A stretch of DNA of 64,000 nucleotides from Gammaproteobacteria bacterium (GTDB lineage: Bacteria; Pseudomonadota; Gammaproteobacteria; Pseudomonadales; Cellvibrionaceae), in contig SEBV01000012.1 in NCBI GenBank assembly GCA_004172865.1, positions 62,001 to 126,000 of the forward strand, read 5' to 3'. Under the pieces are notes generated by a model. That model was not told where the DNA came from. It saw only the letters and a program-made list of their open reading frames with translations, and made no database searches. Below, piece after piece: positions 8,801-17,600 of this stretch (position 1 is its first letter; every line of letters begins with the position of its first letter). The translations under genes and the position numbers were made by a program.

Positions 8801-8829
8801 AAAAAAGGCCGCATTTTCATGCAGCCTTT
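8801..8829 (-). terminator. Rho-independent terminator of tRNA-Asn
   Basis: On the minus strand AAAGGCTGCAT, a short loop and ATGCGGCCTTT form a hairpin with one internal mismatch, followed by TTTTTA. It lies 12 bases after the CCA end of tRNA-Asn and before ppnP. Confidence 0.8.
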
Positions 8830-8841
8830 CTTACTTAAATT

Positions 8842-8917
8842 TGGCTCCGCTTGCTGGACTCGAACCAGCGACCCAATGATTAACAGTCATTTGCTCTACC
8901 GACTGAGCTAAAGCGGA
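8842..8917 (-). tRNA. tRNA-Asn (anticodon GTT)
   Basis: 76 bases folding as a cloverleaf: acceptor TCCGCTT/AAGCGGA, D arm AGCTCAGTCGGTAGAGC, anticodon loop CTGTTAATC reading GTT, T arm GCTGGTTCGAGTCCAGC, and an encoded GCCA end. No variable-arm anomaly is seen. Confidence 0.97.
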
Positions 8918-8947
8918 ACGGTGACTTCCTGCGAGGAAGTGGTGCGC

Positions 8948-8976
8948 ATAATATAGATGGGGTTAGGCTTGGTCAA
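8948..8976 (-). promoter_or_regulatory. Promoter of tRNA-Asn
   Basis: On the minus strand TTGACC and TATTAT are separated by exactly 17 bases and are followed by the GC-rich discriminator GCGCACC. This is a near-consensus sigma-70 promoter of the stable-RNA type. The same discriminator follows the tRNA-Pro promoter at 18576. Between promoter and tRNA there is a small hairpin (ACTTCCT/AGGAAGT, 8924-8940). Confidence 0.75.
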
Positions 8977-9067
8977 CCCTTTTTTCTAAAAAAATCATCA
9001 ATATAGCGACGCTTGGTTAATAAGTCTGCAGCATGTAAACCACGTGTACAGATTGCAGATTAGTTAA

Positions 9068-10111
9068 CTAATTTTTGCGCAACTCAATTACTTTAAAACT
9101 TTTATTTTGTGCGATTAAATTAATGTGCTGGAAGAAAGGTAATGCCTTTTTTTCCAGCGCAATAAATTGATTGACTACAAAATAAGCAACACCATTTTCG
9201 GCGAGTAATTTTTGCGCGTTTCGTAAAAACTTATCTGTTAAATCGCCATCAACACTGAAACCTTGATGAAACGGCGGGTTACATAAAATTAGATCGAAGC
9301 AACGTGGTAATTGTTCGCCGGCATCGCTCGCTGCAACATCCGCTGTTATTTTTAATTGATCACAATTTGCTTTTGCGGTGAAAAGCGCTGCAGCATTGTT
9401 ATCGGTAAGTGTTCGATTTTTTATCGATAAATGTTGGCTTGCAATTGTTAAGTAACCGTAACCGCAACCTAAATCCAGGCAATGTTCAAACGATTGTTGA
9501 GACAATATCGGTGCGACTTCTGTGATTAAAAATTCACTACCTTGATCTACTTTACTCCAACCAAATTGACCTGGTTTGCTGACGACAGGCGTGTTATTAA
9601 TTTGCAGGCATTCACGTAGCTCGTTGTAATTTTCATCATTTAATAATTCGCCTTTGACACTGCCTTTGTGTAACTGACTTGAATAGCTCATTCCATCTTT
9701 CTGAATATTTCTTGCGCAGCCAAATAATACACAGGCTTTTTCAATGTAAGTTTTCACGCCTTCATTTTTTTGTCCGCTAATCCACAGCACACCATTTGGC
9801 TTAAGTACACGTTGTGCTTGATTAATTAAATGATGAACAACTGCTTTCTCTTTTGAAATGCGATAAAAAATATGATCAACGCTATTGTCAGCGGTTTCCG
9901 CTAAATCAAAATCGTTAAAGGTTGTACTAAACCCTAATTGTTTTGCGTTCTCGGCAATATCCCAACGGTTGGTGATAAAGGCTGGTTTCTGCGGCCACTT
10001 CTTCGCATCAGGGAGTTGATTCAATACATTTTCATCGCAAAGCCAAATACTTTGCGCGCTGGCATGTGTGTAAATCTGTTGCAGTAGCCAAGTTGTGGGA
10101 GCGTCAGTCAT
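9068..10111 (-). CDS. rsmC: 16S rRNA (guanine-1207-N2)-methyltransferase RsmC-like
   Basis: 347 residues, close to the 343 of E. coli RsmC, with the family's two-part build: a degenerate N-terminal methyltransferase-like half and a C-terminal catalytic half. The C-terminal half has PGQFGWSKVDQGSEFL, SAM motif I LDLGCGYGYLTI and the catalytic LCNPPFHQGF. RsmC methylates G1207 of 16S rRNA in the assembled 30S subunit; the related RlmG acts on 23S G1835, and the length and GW..VD.GS motif favour RsmC. Its ATG overlaps the stop of rsuA by four bases, so it is translated from the same operon. Confidence 0.82.
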   Translation of the reverse strand: MTDAPTTWLLQQIYTHASAQSIWLCDENVLNQLPDAKKWPQKPAFITNRWDIAENAKQLGFSTTFNDFDLAETADNSVDHIFYRISKEKAVVHHLINQAQRVLKPNGVLWISGQKNEGVKTYIEKACVLFGCARNIQKDGMSYSSQLHKGSVKGELLNDENYNELRECLQINNTPVVSKPGQFGWSKVDQGSEFLITEVAPILSQQSFEHCLDLGCGYGYLTIASQHLSIKNRTLTDNNAAALFTAKANCDQLKITADVAASDAGEQLPRCFDLILCNPPFHQGFSVDGDLTDKFLRNAQKLLAENGVAYFVVNQFIALEKKALPFFQHINLIAQNKSFKVIELRKN

Positions 10112-10809
10112 GATTCAATCTCAAAGCTTGCAATTTCATTATCCGTAAGTTCACGAAATTGACCGGAAGGTAAATTTTTATCGAGCACAATATTTCCAAT
10201 ACGTTCGCGATGCAGGCTTTCGACATGATTACCAATGGCCGCAAACATACGCTTAACTTGATGATATTTCCCCTCGCAAATACTTAAACGTGCAGAGTAT
10301 GAATCAAGAATTTCCAACTCCGCGGGAAGCGTCACTTTAGTTTCACCTTTTAATAAAATACCCTCAGAAAAAATAACTTTTGCAGATTCGGAAATAGGAT
10401 CAGTGGTCGTCACTAAATAGGATTTGGTATGCGAATGTTTGGGTGATGTAATTTTGTGATTCCATTGCCCGTCATCGGTTAGCAATATTAAACCAGTGGT
10501 ATCTACATCCAGTCTGCCAACGATTTGTAATTCGTGTTTAAAGGGCAGATCAACTAAATCCAACACGGTTGGGTGCTCGCTATCACTATTAGCGGATACG
10601 TAACCCGCAGGCTTGTGTAGCATTAAATAACGAGGTTTACGCTCTTCAATAGTTTGTCTATCAAAAATAACTTTGTCGCCATTATTTATGTGCGCGTTAG
10701 TTTTGCTAACAGATTCACCGTTAACGCTAATCAAACCTTGCTTCATGGCAATGTGGATTTGCGTTCGGCTTAAGTCGGTGTTGTTGCCAATAAATTTATC
10801 AAGGCGCAT
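10108..10809 (-). CDS. rsuA: 16S rRNA pseudouridine(516) synthase RsuA
   Basis: 233 residues: an N-terminal S4 RNA-binding domain (MRLDKFIGNNTDLSRTQIHIAM) and a pseudouridine synthase domain with the catalytic motif GRLDVDTTGLILLTDDG. E. coli RsuA is 231 residues and makes pseudouridine 516 of 16S rRNA; RluB/E/F are paralogues, but the size and the H-K-P-A-G-Y segment favour RsuA. ATG 10809 starts exactly at the S4 domain; the ORF track start (10857) adds 16 foreign residues. It overlaps truC by 11 bases upstream and rsmC by four downstream. Confidence 0.85.
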   Translation of the reverse strand: MRLDKFIGNNTDLSRTQIHIAMKQGLISVNGESVSKTNAHINNGDKVIFDRQTIEERKPRYLMLHKPAGYVSANSDSEHPTVLDLVDLPFKHELQIVGRLDVDTTGLILLTDDGQWNHKITSPKHSHTKSYLVTTTDPISESAKVIFSEGILLKGETKVTLPAELEILDSYSARLSICEGKYHQVKRMFAAIGNHVESLHRERIGNIVLDKNLPSGQFRELTDNEIASFEIES

Positions 10810-11575
10810 AGGTTTGGGTCTGTATTTGCGAATGCAGCCATTCGGCGGGTAGGGCATTGTGCCAATTAAAACGCTGTATAAGTTGCGTCATAGTCTCATC
10901 CAGTGGTGCAATTAATTTAATCTGCTTTTCATTAATTGGATGCTTAAATGTTAATTCTGTTGCTGCTAATAATAATCGGTGTGCGTTAAAAGCTTCTTGA
11001 AAAAATCGGTTGTGATTGCCCTTGCCATGTTTTGCATCGCCAATGATCGGATGGCTGATATGTTTTAAATGGCGACGTATTTGATGTTTGCGCCCGGTTC
11101 GCGGTAAACATTTAACAAGTGAGTAACGACTTTCTGGATATTTATCGACAGCATAAGGAAGCGCAATATCCGCAAGTTTAAAGAATTCGGTGACTGCAGG
11201 TTTAGCTTCCGGGGTGCGAGCATTTTTATCTGTGTATTTGTCCAATTCTTCTATCAGTGGATAATCCAAAAGAAGATGTTCTGGTGCAATCCCGCGTACT
11301 ACAGCGACATAGGTTTTTTGCAATTGGTGCTGCGAAAAAATATCGCCCATAAGTTTTGCAATTTCTGCGTTCAATGCAAATACCAACACACCGGAAGTTG
11401 GTTTATCGAGTCGATGAACGGGAAATACGTGTTGACCAATTTGGTTGCGCAACATTTGCATCGCGAAACGAGTTTCATGACGATCAATTGCGCTGCGATG
11501 CACTAACAAACCGCTGGGCTTGTTAATCGCTACTAAAAATTCATCGCGATAAATAATGTCGAGTTGATCGTTCAT
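10799..11575 (-). CDS. truC: tRNA pseudouridine(65) synthase TruC
   Basis: 258 residues of the RluA family without an S4 domain: MNDQLDIIYRDEFLVAINKPSGLLVHRS at the start, catalytic motif HRLDKPTSGVLVFA, and CLPRTGRKHQIRRHLKHISHPIIGDAKHGKG in the C-terminal part. This is the TruC signature; the enzyme modifies U65 of certain tRNAs. It is first in a minus-strand run of truC, rsuA and rsmC with overlapping ends. Confidence 0.88.
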   Translation of the reverse strand: MNDQLDIIYRDEFLVAINKPSGLLVHRSAIDRHETRFAMQMLRNQIGQHVFPVHRLDKPTSGVLVFALNAEIAKLMGDIFSQHQLQKTYVAVVRGIAPEHLLLDYPLIEELDKYTDKNARTPEAKPAVTEFFKLADIALPYAVDKYPESRYSLVKCLPRTGRKHQIRRHLKHISHPIIGDAKHGKGNHNRFFQEAFNAHRLLLAATELTFKHPINEKQIKLIAPLDETMTQLIQRFNWHNALPAEWLHSQIQTQTYAP

Positions 11576-11602
11576 ATGAGCGTAGCAATAGGCTTAAAAC
11601 AA

Positions 11603-11629
11603 AAACAGGCGCTATGAAAGCGCCTGTTT
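11603..11629 (-). terminator. Rho-independent terminator after folD
   Basis: A perfect 10-base stem, AAACAGGCGC/GCGCCTGTTT, with a seven-base loop. On the minus strand it is followed by TTGTTTT, and it lies 18 bases after the folD stop. Confidence 0.85.
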
Positions 11630-11646
11630 CGAATCGCAAATAAAGT

Positions 11647-12507
11647 TTATTTATTTGCAGCGGTTTGAATTTTTTTCTCGCCTGAGTCAACGCTTTGGTA
11701 AATCAAGGTGTTGATTGTCATTGGGCCAACGCCACCAGGAACCGGCGTGTAAGCGGCAACACGATCAATCAGCGGCGCAAGTTCAATATCACCTACGCCA
11801 CCGGGATGATAACCAGCGTCAACCACGACAGCGCCATCTTTAATCCACTCAGCTTTAATAAATTCCGGTTTACCGACAGCGCCAACAATAATATCTGCTT
11901 GTTTAATTAATTCCGGTAAATTTTTGGTGCGTGAATGGCAAATAGTGACGGTGCAATTTGCATTTAATAGCATCATCGCCATTGGCTTGCCGAGAATAGG
12001 GCTGCGGCCAACTACAACAGCGTGCTTGCCGGAAAATTCAATGTTGTAAGCTTCGAGCAAACGCATAATGCCTTTCGGCGTTGCACAACCATAAGCTTCT
12101 TCGCCCATGCTCATACGACCAAAACCTAAACAGGTTACGCCATCGACATCTTTTGCAGCGCTAATCGCATCGAAACACAAACGCTCATCAATTTGGTCCG
12201 GTACCGGGTGTTGCAACAAAATGCCGTGCACATTCGGGTTGTTATTTAATTCATTAATTTTTGCGAGTAATTCTTCGGTGGTCGTGGTGGATGGCAACTC
12301 CACTTTTATGGAGTCCATACCTATGCGCGAGCAAGCATTTCCTTTCATTTTTACGTAAGTGGCAGACGCGGGATCATCGCCAACCAGAATGGTCGCGAGT
12401 ATGGGCGCTTGCCCATTGGTAGCTGTTTTTAGCACCTCAACACGTTGCGATAATTCTTGTTCAGTCTTTGCAGCAAGGGCTTTGCCGTCCAATACTAATG
12501 CAGACAC
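11647..12507 (-). CDS. folD: Bifunctional methylenetetrahydrofolate dehydrogenase / methenyltetrahydrofolate cyclohydrolase FolD
   Basis: 286 residues, the usual FolD length. Motifs are [17 protein letters not shown] with the catalytic Lys, [27 protein letters not shown], the NADP-site [16 protein letters not shown], and [14 protein letters not shown] near the end. It interconverts 5,10-methylene-THF and 10-formyl-THF in one-carbon metabolism. The start is GTG 12507 with GGAG seven bases upstream. It is monocistronic, with its own terminator. Confidence 0.95.
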   Translation of the reverse strand: MSALVLDGKALAAKTEQELSQRVEVLKTATNGQAPILATILVGDDPASATYVKMKGNACSRIGMDSIKVELPSTTTTEELLAKINELNNNPNVHGILLQHPVPDQIDERLCFDAISAAKDVDGVTCLGFGRMSMGEEAYGCATPKGIMRLLEAYNIEFSGKHAVVVGRSPILGKPMAMMLLNANCTVTICHSRTKNLPELIKQADIIVGAVGKPEFIKAEWIKDGAVVVDAGYHPGGVGDIELAPLIDRVAAYTPVPGGVGPMTINTLIYQSVDSGEKKIQTAANK

Positions 12508-12707
12508 GGGTATCTCCAGGAAGAGTTAAATTTGAAGGGATAATTAGATGCGCGCATTTTCACACAGCAGCCCTAAAGCGGCAACTAAAGCTACAGCTTA
12601 TGGAGTGTTTATAAGGCTGGCGAGATTCTTAACTTCCGGATCGATAATAGCGGTGCCTAGATAGGTGATCGCAGATATTTTCGATGTGATGCTATAGAAG
12701 CTATCGG

Positions 12708-12938
12708 CTATTGAAGCTCCATACCTTCGATATGATGGTTATTGAAGCGAGCAGGGCGTTTGGTTTGTAGTTCGTTGAAGAGTGCGCGTTGCTGGCGTTC
12801 ATTGGCTTCAACTAGCGCGCCGATAATCGCTACCATCGCCGCTTCCAAAGATGCAGCTCCGCAAGCATGTAATTGCAGCCCGTTTTGAACAATCGGATTT
12901 CTATTCGCAAGCTCAAGTAATTTTCCAGATACTTTCAT
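12708..12938 (-). CDS. Small hypothetical protein
   Basis: 76 residues from the ATG at 12938 (MKVSGKLLELANRNPIVQNGLQLHACGAASLEAAMVAIIGALVEAN...). It is mostly helical and has no signal peptide. The central AASLEAAMVAIIGALVEA stretch is hydrophobic enough for one amphipathic or weak membrane helix. I do not recognise the family. The ORF track version begins 20 residues earlier at 12998. Codon use looks like the neighbours, and no overlapping frame explains the ORF, so it is plausibly real. It stands alone between folD and the pectate lyase. Confidence 0.45.
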   Translation of the reverse strand: MKVSGKLLELANRNPIVQNGLQLHACGAASLEAAMVAIIGALVEANERQQRALFNELQTKRPARFNNHHIEGMELQ

Positions 12939-13051
12939 AATCGCCAGCTCATGAGTTGTTGAGCTTGCATTGTGTATAGTCCATTCATATTGAAGCAATT
13001 ACACAGTATTACCAGTACTGGGCGGCTTTAAAGTTTCGGTTTGTCATCATA

Positions 13052-13089
13052 AAAAACGCCGGATCTTCAATAAAAGAACCGGCGTTTTT
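13052..13089 (-). terminator. Rho-independent terminator after pectate lyase gene (bidirectional)
   Basis: AAAAACGCCGG and CCGGCGTTTTT form an 11-base perfect stem with a 16-base loop, with A/T tracts on both sides, 24 bases after the lyase stop. Confidence 0.85.
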
Positions 13090-13112
13090 ATTAATACTCA
13101 GTGATCAAAAAA

Positions 13113-14333
13113 TCAATAGTTGGTGATGCCTGAGCTGGTGCAGCTTGCCCATTTACCGATACAAATATCACCGGCATTTTTCAAACTACTATTAGTAATT
13201 TTAGCTGTGCTGATCGAGCTGTCGGTACGGAAAATACCTTCGCTCATGTTGGATATCTGACATTTATCCACACTCACTCCGATCTTGAAAGTGGTACCAC
13301 CATTTTGACGCAGGAATTTGCCCATGCTGTCCACTACACAGTTGGAAATAGTGATGGTTGAGGCTGCGTTTACTTGGAAGAACTTATCGCTACCGGCAAA
13401 TGCAGAAATGTTTTTGATATTGATGGTTCCAGATTCCTTAACCGTCATCGCATCTTCACCAACATTGGTCCAACGGATATTGTCTATGGTGCCGCTGCCG
13501 TAAAAATGAATGCCGTCGGCGCCGTTGCTACCTAAAATAACGTTCTTCAAGGTCGCACCGTTTTCTACAATAAACACCGGTTTTTGGCCCTCTGCCTGAC
13601 TACCATCACCCAAAGCGCTGGTGGCGGTAAATACTTTACATCCTCCGTCATAAGTACCGCTGCTCACCCTAATGGTCGAGCTAACGCTTACTGAGCCGTT
13701 TGCAGTACAGGTCGCGCCCGTGATGCTGCCACTATCGCCGCCTCCGCTACTGCTACCGCTCGGTTTTCCGGATGCTGCATTCGAGCTATACCAAACACCA
13801 TCCGTCAATCGGTATTTGACCCAAAAATAGTAGGTGCTGCCGTTGGTCAATCCGGTTGCGGTGTAGCTCGTTGTTCCAGCGCTCAAACTGGCAATGCGCA
13901 CGCGTCCCGCGGGATCAGAATCTGTGTCCTGATAAACTTCAAGAGCGTTTATATTGCTTGGATTAGACCAACTTAAAGACACACTTCCATTTCCAGCACT
14001 GGTGTTCACAGTCAAACTTCCACCGGAAGATTGAGCGGATGAAGAACTTCCTCCTCCAGTCCCTGAAGCACTTTTAGGAATGGAGCATTCCTTGTTTGAC
14101 TTGGACGGGATTGGATCTGATCCGAAAGTCGCAACGGAACAGGAGAAGGAGCCGCTCAGTATTTTATAAACAAACTGATCAGAAGCACCAAATGCAACGT
14201 TTGTGCTTGAGCTTACAGAACATGTTTCACCAGATTTACAAATGGTGACATATCCATCAGGGCGGTTAGAAGCGGCGAGCGCGCTCGATGCGCAGCCGAG
14301 TAAAGCTGAGGCAAAAATTATTTTCTCTAGCAT
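13113..14333 (-). CDS. Secreted pectate lyase, polysaccharide lyase family 3, with FN3 domain and unknown N-terminal Cys-rich module
   Basis: 406 residues. A signal peptide ends near ALAAS. Next is a module of about 65 residues with four cysteines (ICKSGETC, FSCSV, KECSI) that I cannot name, then a Ser/Gly linker, one fibronectin type III-like domain (SVSLSWSNPSNINALEVYQ... NGSTYYFWVKY), and a second Ser/Gly linker. The C-terminal PL3 right-handed beta-helix has PVFIVENGATLKNVILGSNGADGIHFYGSGTIDNIRWTNVGEDAMTVK. PL3 enzymes cleave polygalacturonate by beta-elimination with calcium. Flexible Ser linkers joining modules are typical of Cellvibrio-type secreted enzymes. It is monocistronic. Confidence 0.88.
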   Translation of the reverse strand: MLEKIIFASALLGCASSALAASNRPDGYVTICKSGETCSVSSSTNVAFGASDQFVYKILSGSFSCSVATFGSDPIPSKSNKECSIPKSASGTGGGSSSSAQSSGGSLTVNTSAGNGSVSLSWSNPSNINALEVYQDTDSDPAGRVRIASLSAGTTSYTATGLTNGSTYYFWVKYRLTDGVWYSSNAASGKPSGSSSGGGDSGSITGATCTANGSVSVSSTIRVSSGTYDGGCKVFTATSALGDGSQAEGQKPVFIVENGATLKNVILGSNGADGIHFYGSGTIDNIRWTNVGEDAMTVKESGTINIKNISAFAGSDKFFQVNAASTITISNCVVDSMGKFLRQNGGTTFKIGVSVDKCQISNMSEGIFRTDSSISTAKITNSSLKNAGDICIGKWASCTSSGITNY

Positions 14334-14668
14334 GATTTCAATCTCGTCAGTTAATTGGATAATAAACGGAACGGATTGACCGAATAATAGCGCCTGCTAA
14401 ATTCAGGGGATGTACTACTTTTCCAGAGAAATCAGGGCAGACTCTTATTGTTATATGCTCTTGATACGGCGAAAAGCGAAAGGACTATACGACTAATTGT
14501 TAAACAATGAAATTTCTTTAGGCGACAATTAAAAATTTTTTTGAGACGTGAATATCAAATTAAAGTTTAAGGCGTCAATTGCGAAAAAAATCAAATAGCC
14601 TTGCAACAGATGAACGAGAGATTTTTTACTTTTTCGTGCAGTCATTAATCTTTACGAGTGTTCGTCAT
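14334..14668. promoter_or_regulatory. AT-rich intergenic region upstream of pectate lyase gene
   Basis: 335 bases between the lyase start and the end of the propeller diguanylate cyclase gene, both on the minus strand. It must hold the lyase promoter, but no convincing -35/-10 pair stands out. GGCGACAATT (14521-14530) and GGCGTCAATT (14571-14580) are near-identical decamers exactly 50 bases apart and could be regulator half-sites. No ORF is supported. Confidence 0.3.
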
Positions 14669-17600
14669 TTAATCCCACACCAAGTCATCATCCTCTTTTG
14701 AAATTACCTGCAATTCGCCTTGCTCAATCATACTCTTCAAATTTTTGCTTAATTTTTCATAGAGGTTTTCATAGGGCGTAATCGCAGTAGTCGCCAATCC
14801 CACGCAGCGATTTCTTCCAGATTTTTTGGCGGCGTAAAGCGCATGATCGGCAATATCAATCACTTGCTCCCATGATAGAGCAGTCGTATGGTTTGGTAAA
14901 AATGGAAAGCAGGCGAACCCGATAGAGCAGGTTTTATGCAGCACTGTACCGTCAGCCAAAATAAATTCTTGTTGCGCGACACTGTTGCGAATACGCTCTG
15001 CCATTAAGGGAGCTTCATCGCGACAGGTATAACGGCTCACAATTAAAAATTCTTCGCCGCCCCAGCGAACAACACAGTCAGACTCGCGACAAATTCTGGT
15101 AAGTAATTGCGAAATTTGAATTAATAATTGATCGCCAGCTGAGTGGCCGTGAACATCATTTACGGGTTTAAAAAAATCTATATCCAATAATACGAAGGTT
15201 AAATCCAGCGAAGTTTTGCGTTCGGGTTTTCCATCGTTTATGGCTGTGTAGGCGCGCTGGACTTTTATAATGTCCATGGGAATAAGTTTTTGTAAATAGC
15301 GCCGATTGCTCAAGCCGGTGAGTGGGTCGGAAAGACTGATCGCTTCTAATTGTGCGTAAGCATCTTCCAATTGCTGGTGCTTCTCTTCCAGCTCCGCTGT
15401 TCGTTCGCGAACTTTTTTACCGAGAAAAATAACTTGCTTACGCTGCACATAAACAAACCATCTTAGCAAGCCCACCAAGAGCAAAATATAAATTATATAG
15501 GCCCACCAGGTTCGCCATGGCGGTGGCAAAATCTTTAAGGTGATGCTTCGTCCAGCATCATTCCACAAGCCTTGGTTATTCGCAGCTTTTACACGAAATG
15601 TATATGTGCCGGGGTTGAGGTTGGTATAAGTGGCGTTACGGCGGTCGCTATTAACGTAATTCCATTTCTTCTCAAAACCTTCAAGAATATAGGCAAATTT
15701 ATTTTCGCTGGAATTACGGTAACTCATAGCGGCAAATGAAAACGAAAATACTGATTGATCGTAATCAAGTGTAATGCTATCGGTTTGGGATATATGTTTG
15801 CTTAACGGTGAATCCGGTGCGCCTGCAATGACAGACTTATTAAAAATCTGGAAATCTACAATGGCAACACGTGGCAGATAGGTGTTTGTTTTTAGCGTGG
15901 CTGGATCAAAAATACTAAACCCATTGGTGCCACCAACGACCATTTCTCCCGCTTTAGTTTGTATCGATGTACCAATATTAAAATGATCGCCCTGCAAACC
16001 ATTTTTTTCATTGTAATAAAAAAATTGAGAAGTATTGGGGTTAAACCGAATAAGGCCTGCGGTGGTGCCCAACCATAAATTACCCAGAGCGTCTGGTTTA
16101 ATCGACATAATAATATCGCTGTGCAAACCATCTTTTTCAGTGATATGCGTGAATTTATTGGTGGCAGGGTCAAACATATTCAGTCCACCGCCGCGCGTTG
16201 CAATCCACAATCGTTGTTGTGCATCCTCCGCCATATTCAGTACCGAATTGGTGCTAATAGTGTCAGTGTTGTCGGGATCATTTTTATAAAAAAAGAAATT
16301 ATCTTTTTCAGGATTATATTTGGCGAGACCATCGCTCGCGGTCCATATTTGACCGAGATGATCTTCAAACGTTGACCAATAGACAGTAGCAGGCGTGCCG
16401 TTCTGTTGGTCTCGGTAACGAATAAATTTTTCTGTGGTGCGATCAAGTCGATTTAATCCGCCACCAATAGTTGATATCCAAAGGTTATTTTTGCTGTCTC
16501 TAAAAACCGACCAAATTTTGTCGCCACCAATGCTGTCAGCTTGCTGCGGGTTAAAACGATAGGTTTTTAAAACCTTACCAGTTTTCGGATCGAAATGATT
16601 TAAACCGCCTTCCCATGTACCGAGCCATAAGGTCCCATCAAAATCTTCTTCGATTGTTATTACTGCCGGCGCGCTGATGGCTTCGGGATTGCTTGGGTCA
16701 GGTGGATAACTGGTAAATTGTTTAATCTGGCGATTGAAATAAGTAAGGCCGCCACCGTCGGTGCCCAGCCACAAATTTCCTTTACTGTCCTCTTTAATGG
16801 CGAGTACAGAATCACGCGGAATTGTGTTGGAATCTTTTGCATCGTGGTGATAAGTTTTGAAGGCTAAATTTGAAGTGTCTAAATAATTTAATCCAGTTGG
16901 AAAATTTCCCACCCAAAGATCATGATTAGCATCAATAAATAAACTGCGCACTGTGCTGCTGGCAAGGCTGCCTTTTTGCGCGGGGTTGTGAACATAGTGT
17001 GCAAATTCAAATGTTTTTCGATTAAGTAAATCCAGCCCAAATTCGGTCGCCAGCCAAAGATTTCCTTGTGCATCTTCAGCAATATCTTTCACTGTGGGGT
17101 GGCTTATTCCATTGGGATTATTTTGTTTGTAGGCGAAGTGTTTGTTTTCACCGGTAGCTATATCCACACGAGTGAGACCATTGCCCTCAGTGCCAACCCA
17201 CAAGAAATCATCGCGATCTTGAAAAATACTGACGATAACCGGATTTTTCGCAGGGTATGTTGAAAATATTTCTATTTTTTGCGTTGCTAAATCCATTCGA
17301 TAAAGTTGACCAGCTTCAGTACCAAGCCATAATTTCCCTGAGTGATCCAAAAATATGCGACTGATTTCATTGGATTGCAGTGCGCTTTTATCTGAAGTGT
17401 TTTTGGTGTAACAGGTGAACGATTGACGCTCTGAATCCAAACGTGCCAGGCCGCTGTATGTTGCTATCCAGATATTTCCCTGTGCATCCTCTTTCATATT
17501 TCGGGTGATGTCACCGCAAATACTATTCGGATCATTTTTGTCGTGTTTGAAATGCGCAAAACTTCTTTTGTTGCGATCAAATCGATTCAGTCCAACGTCG

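Noticed and set aside
11276-11506. 76-residue plus-strand ORF opposite truC
   Set aside because: Antisense to the catalytic HRLDKPTSG region of truC; a shadow frame.
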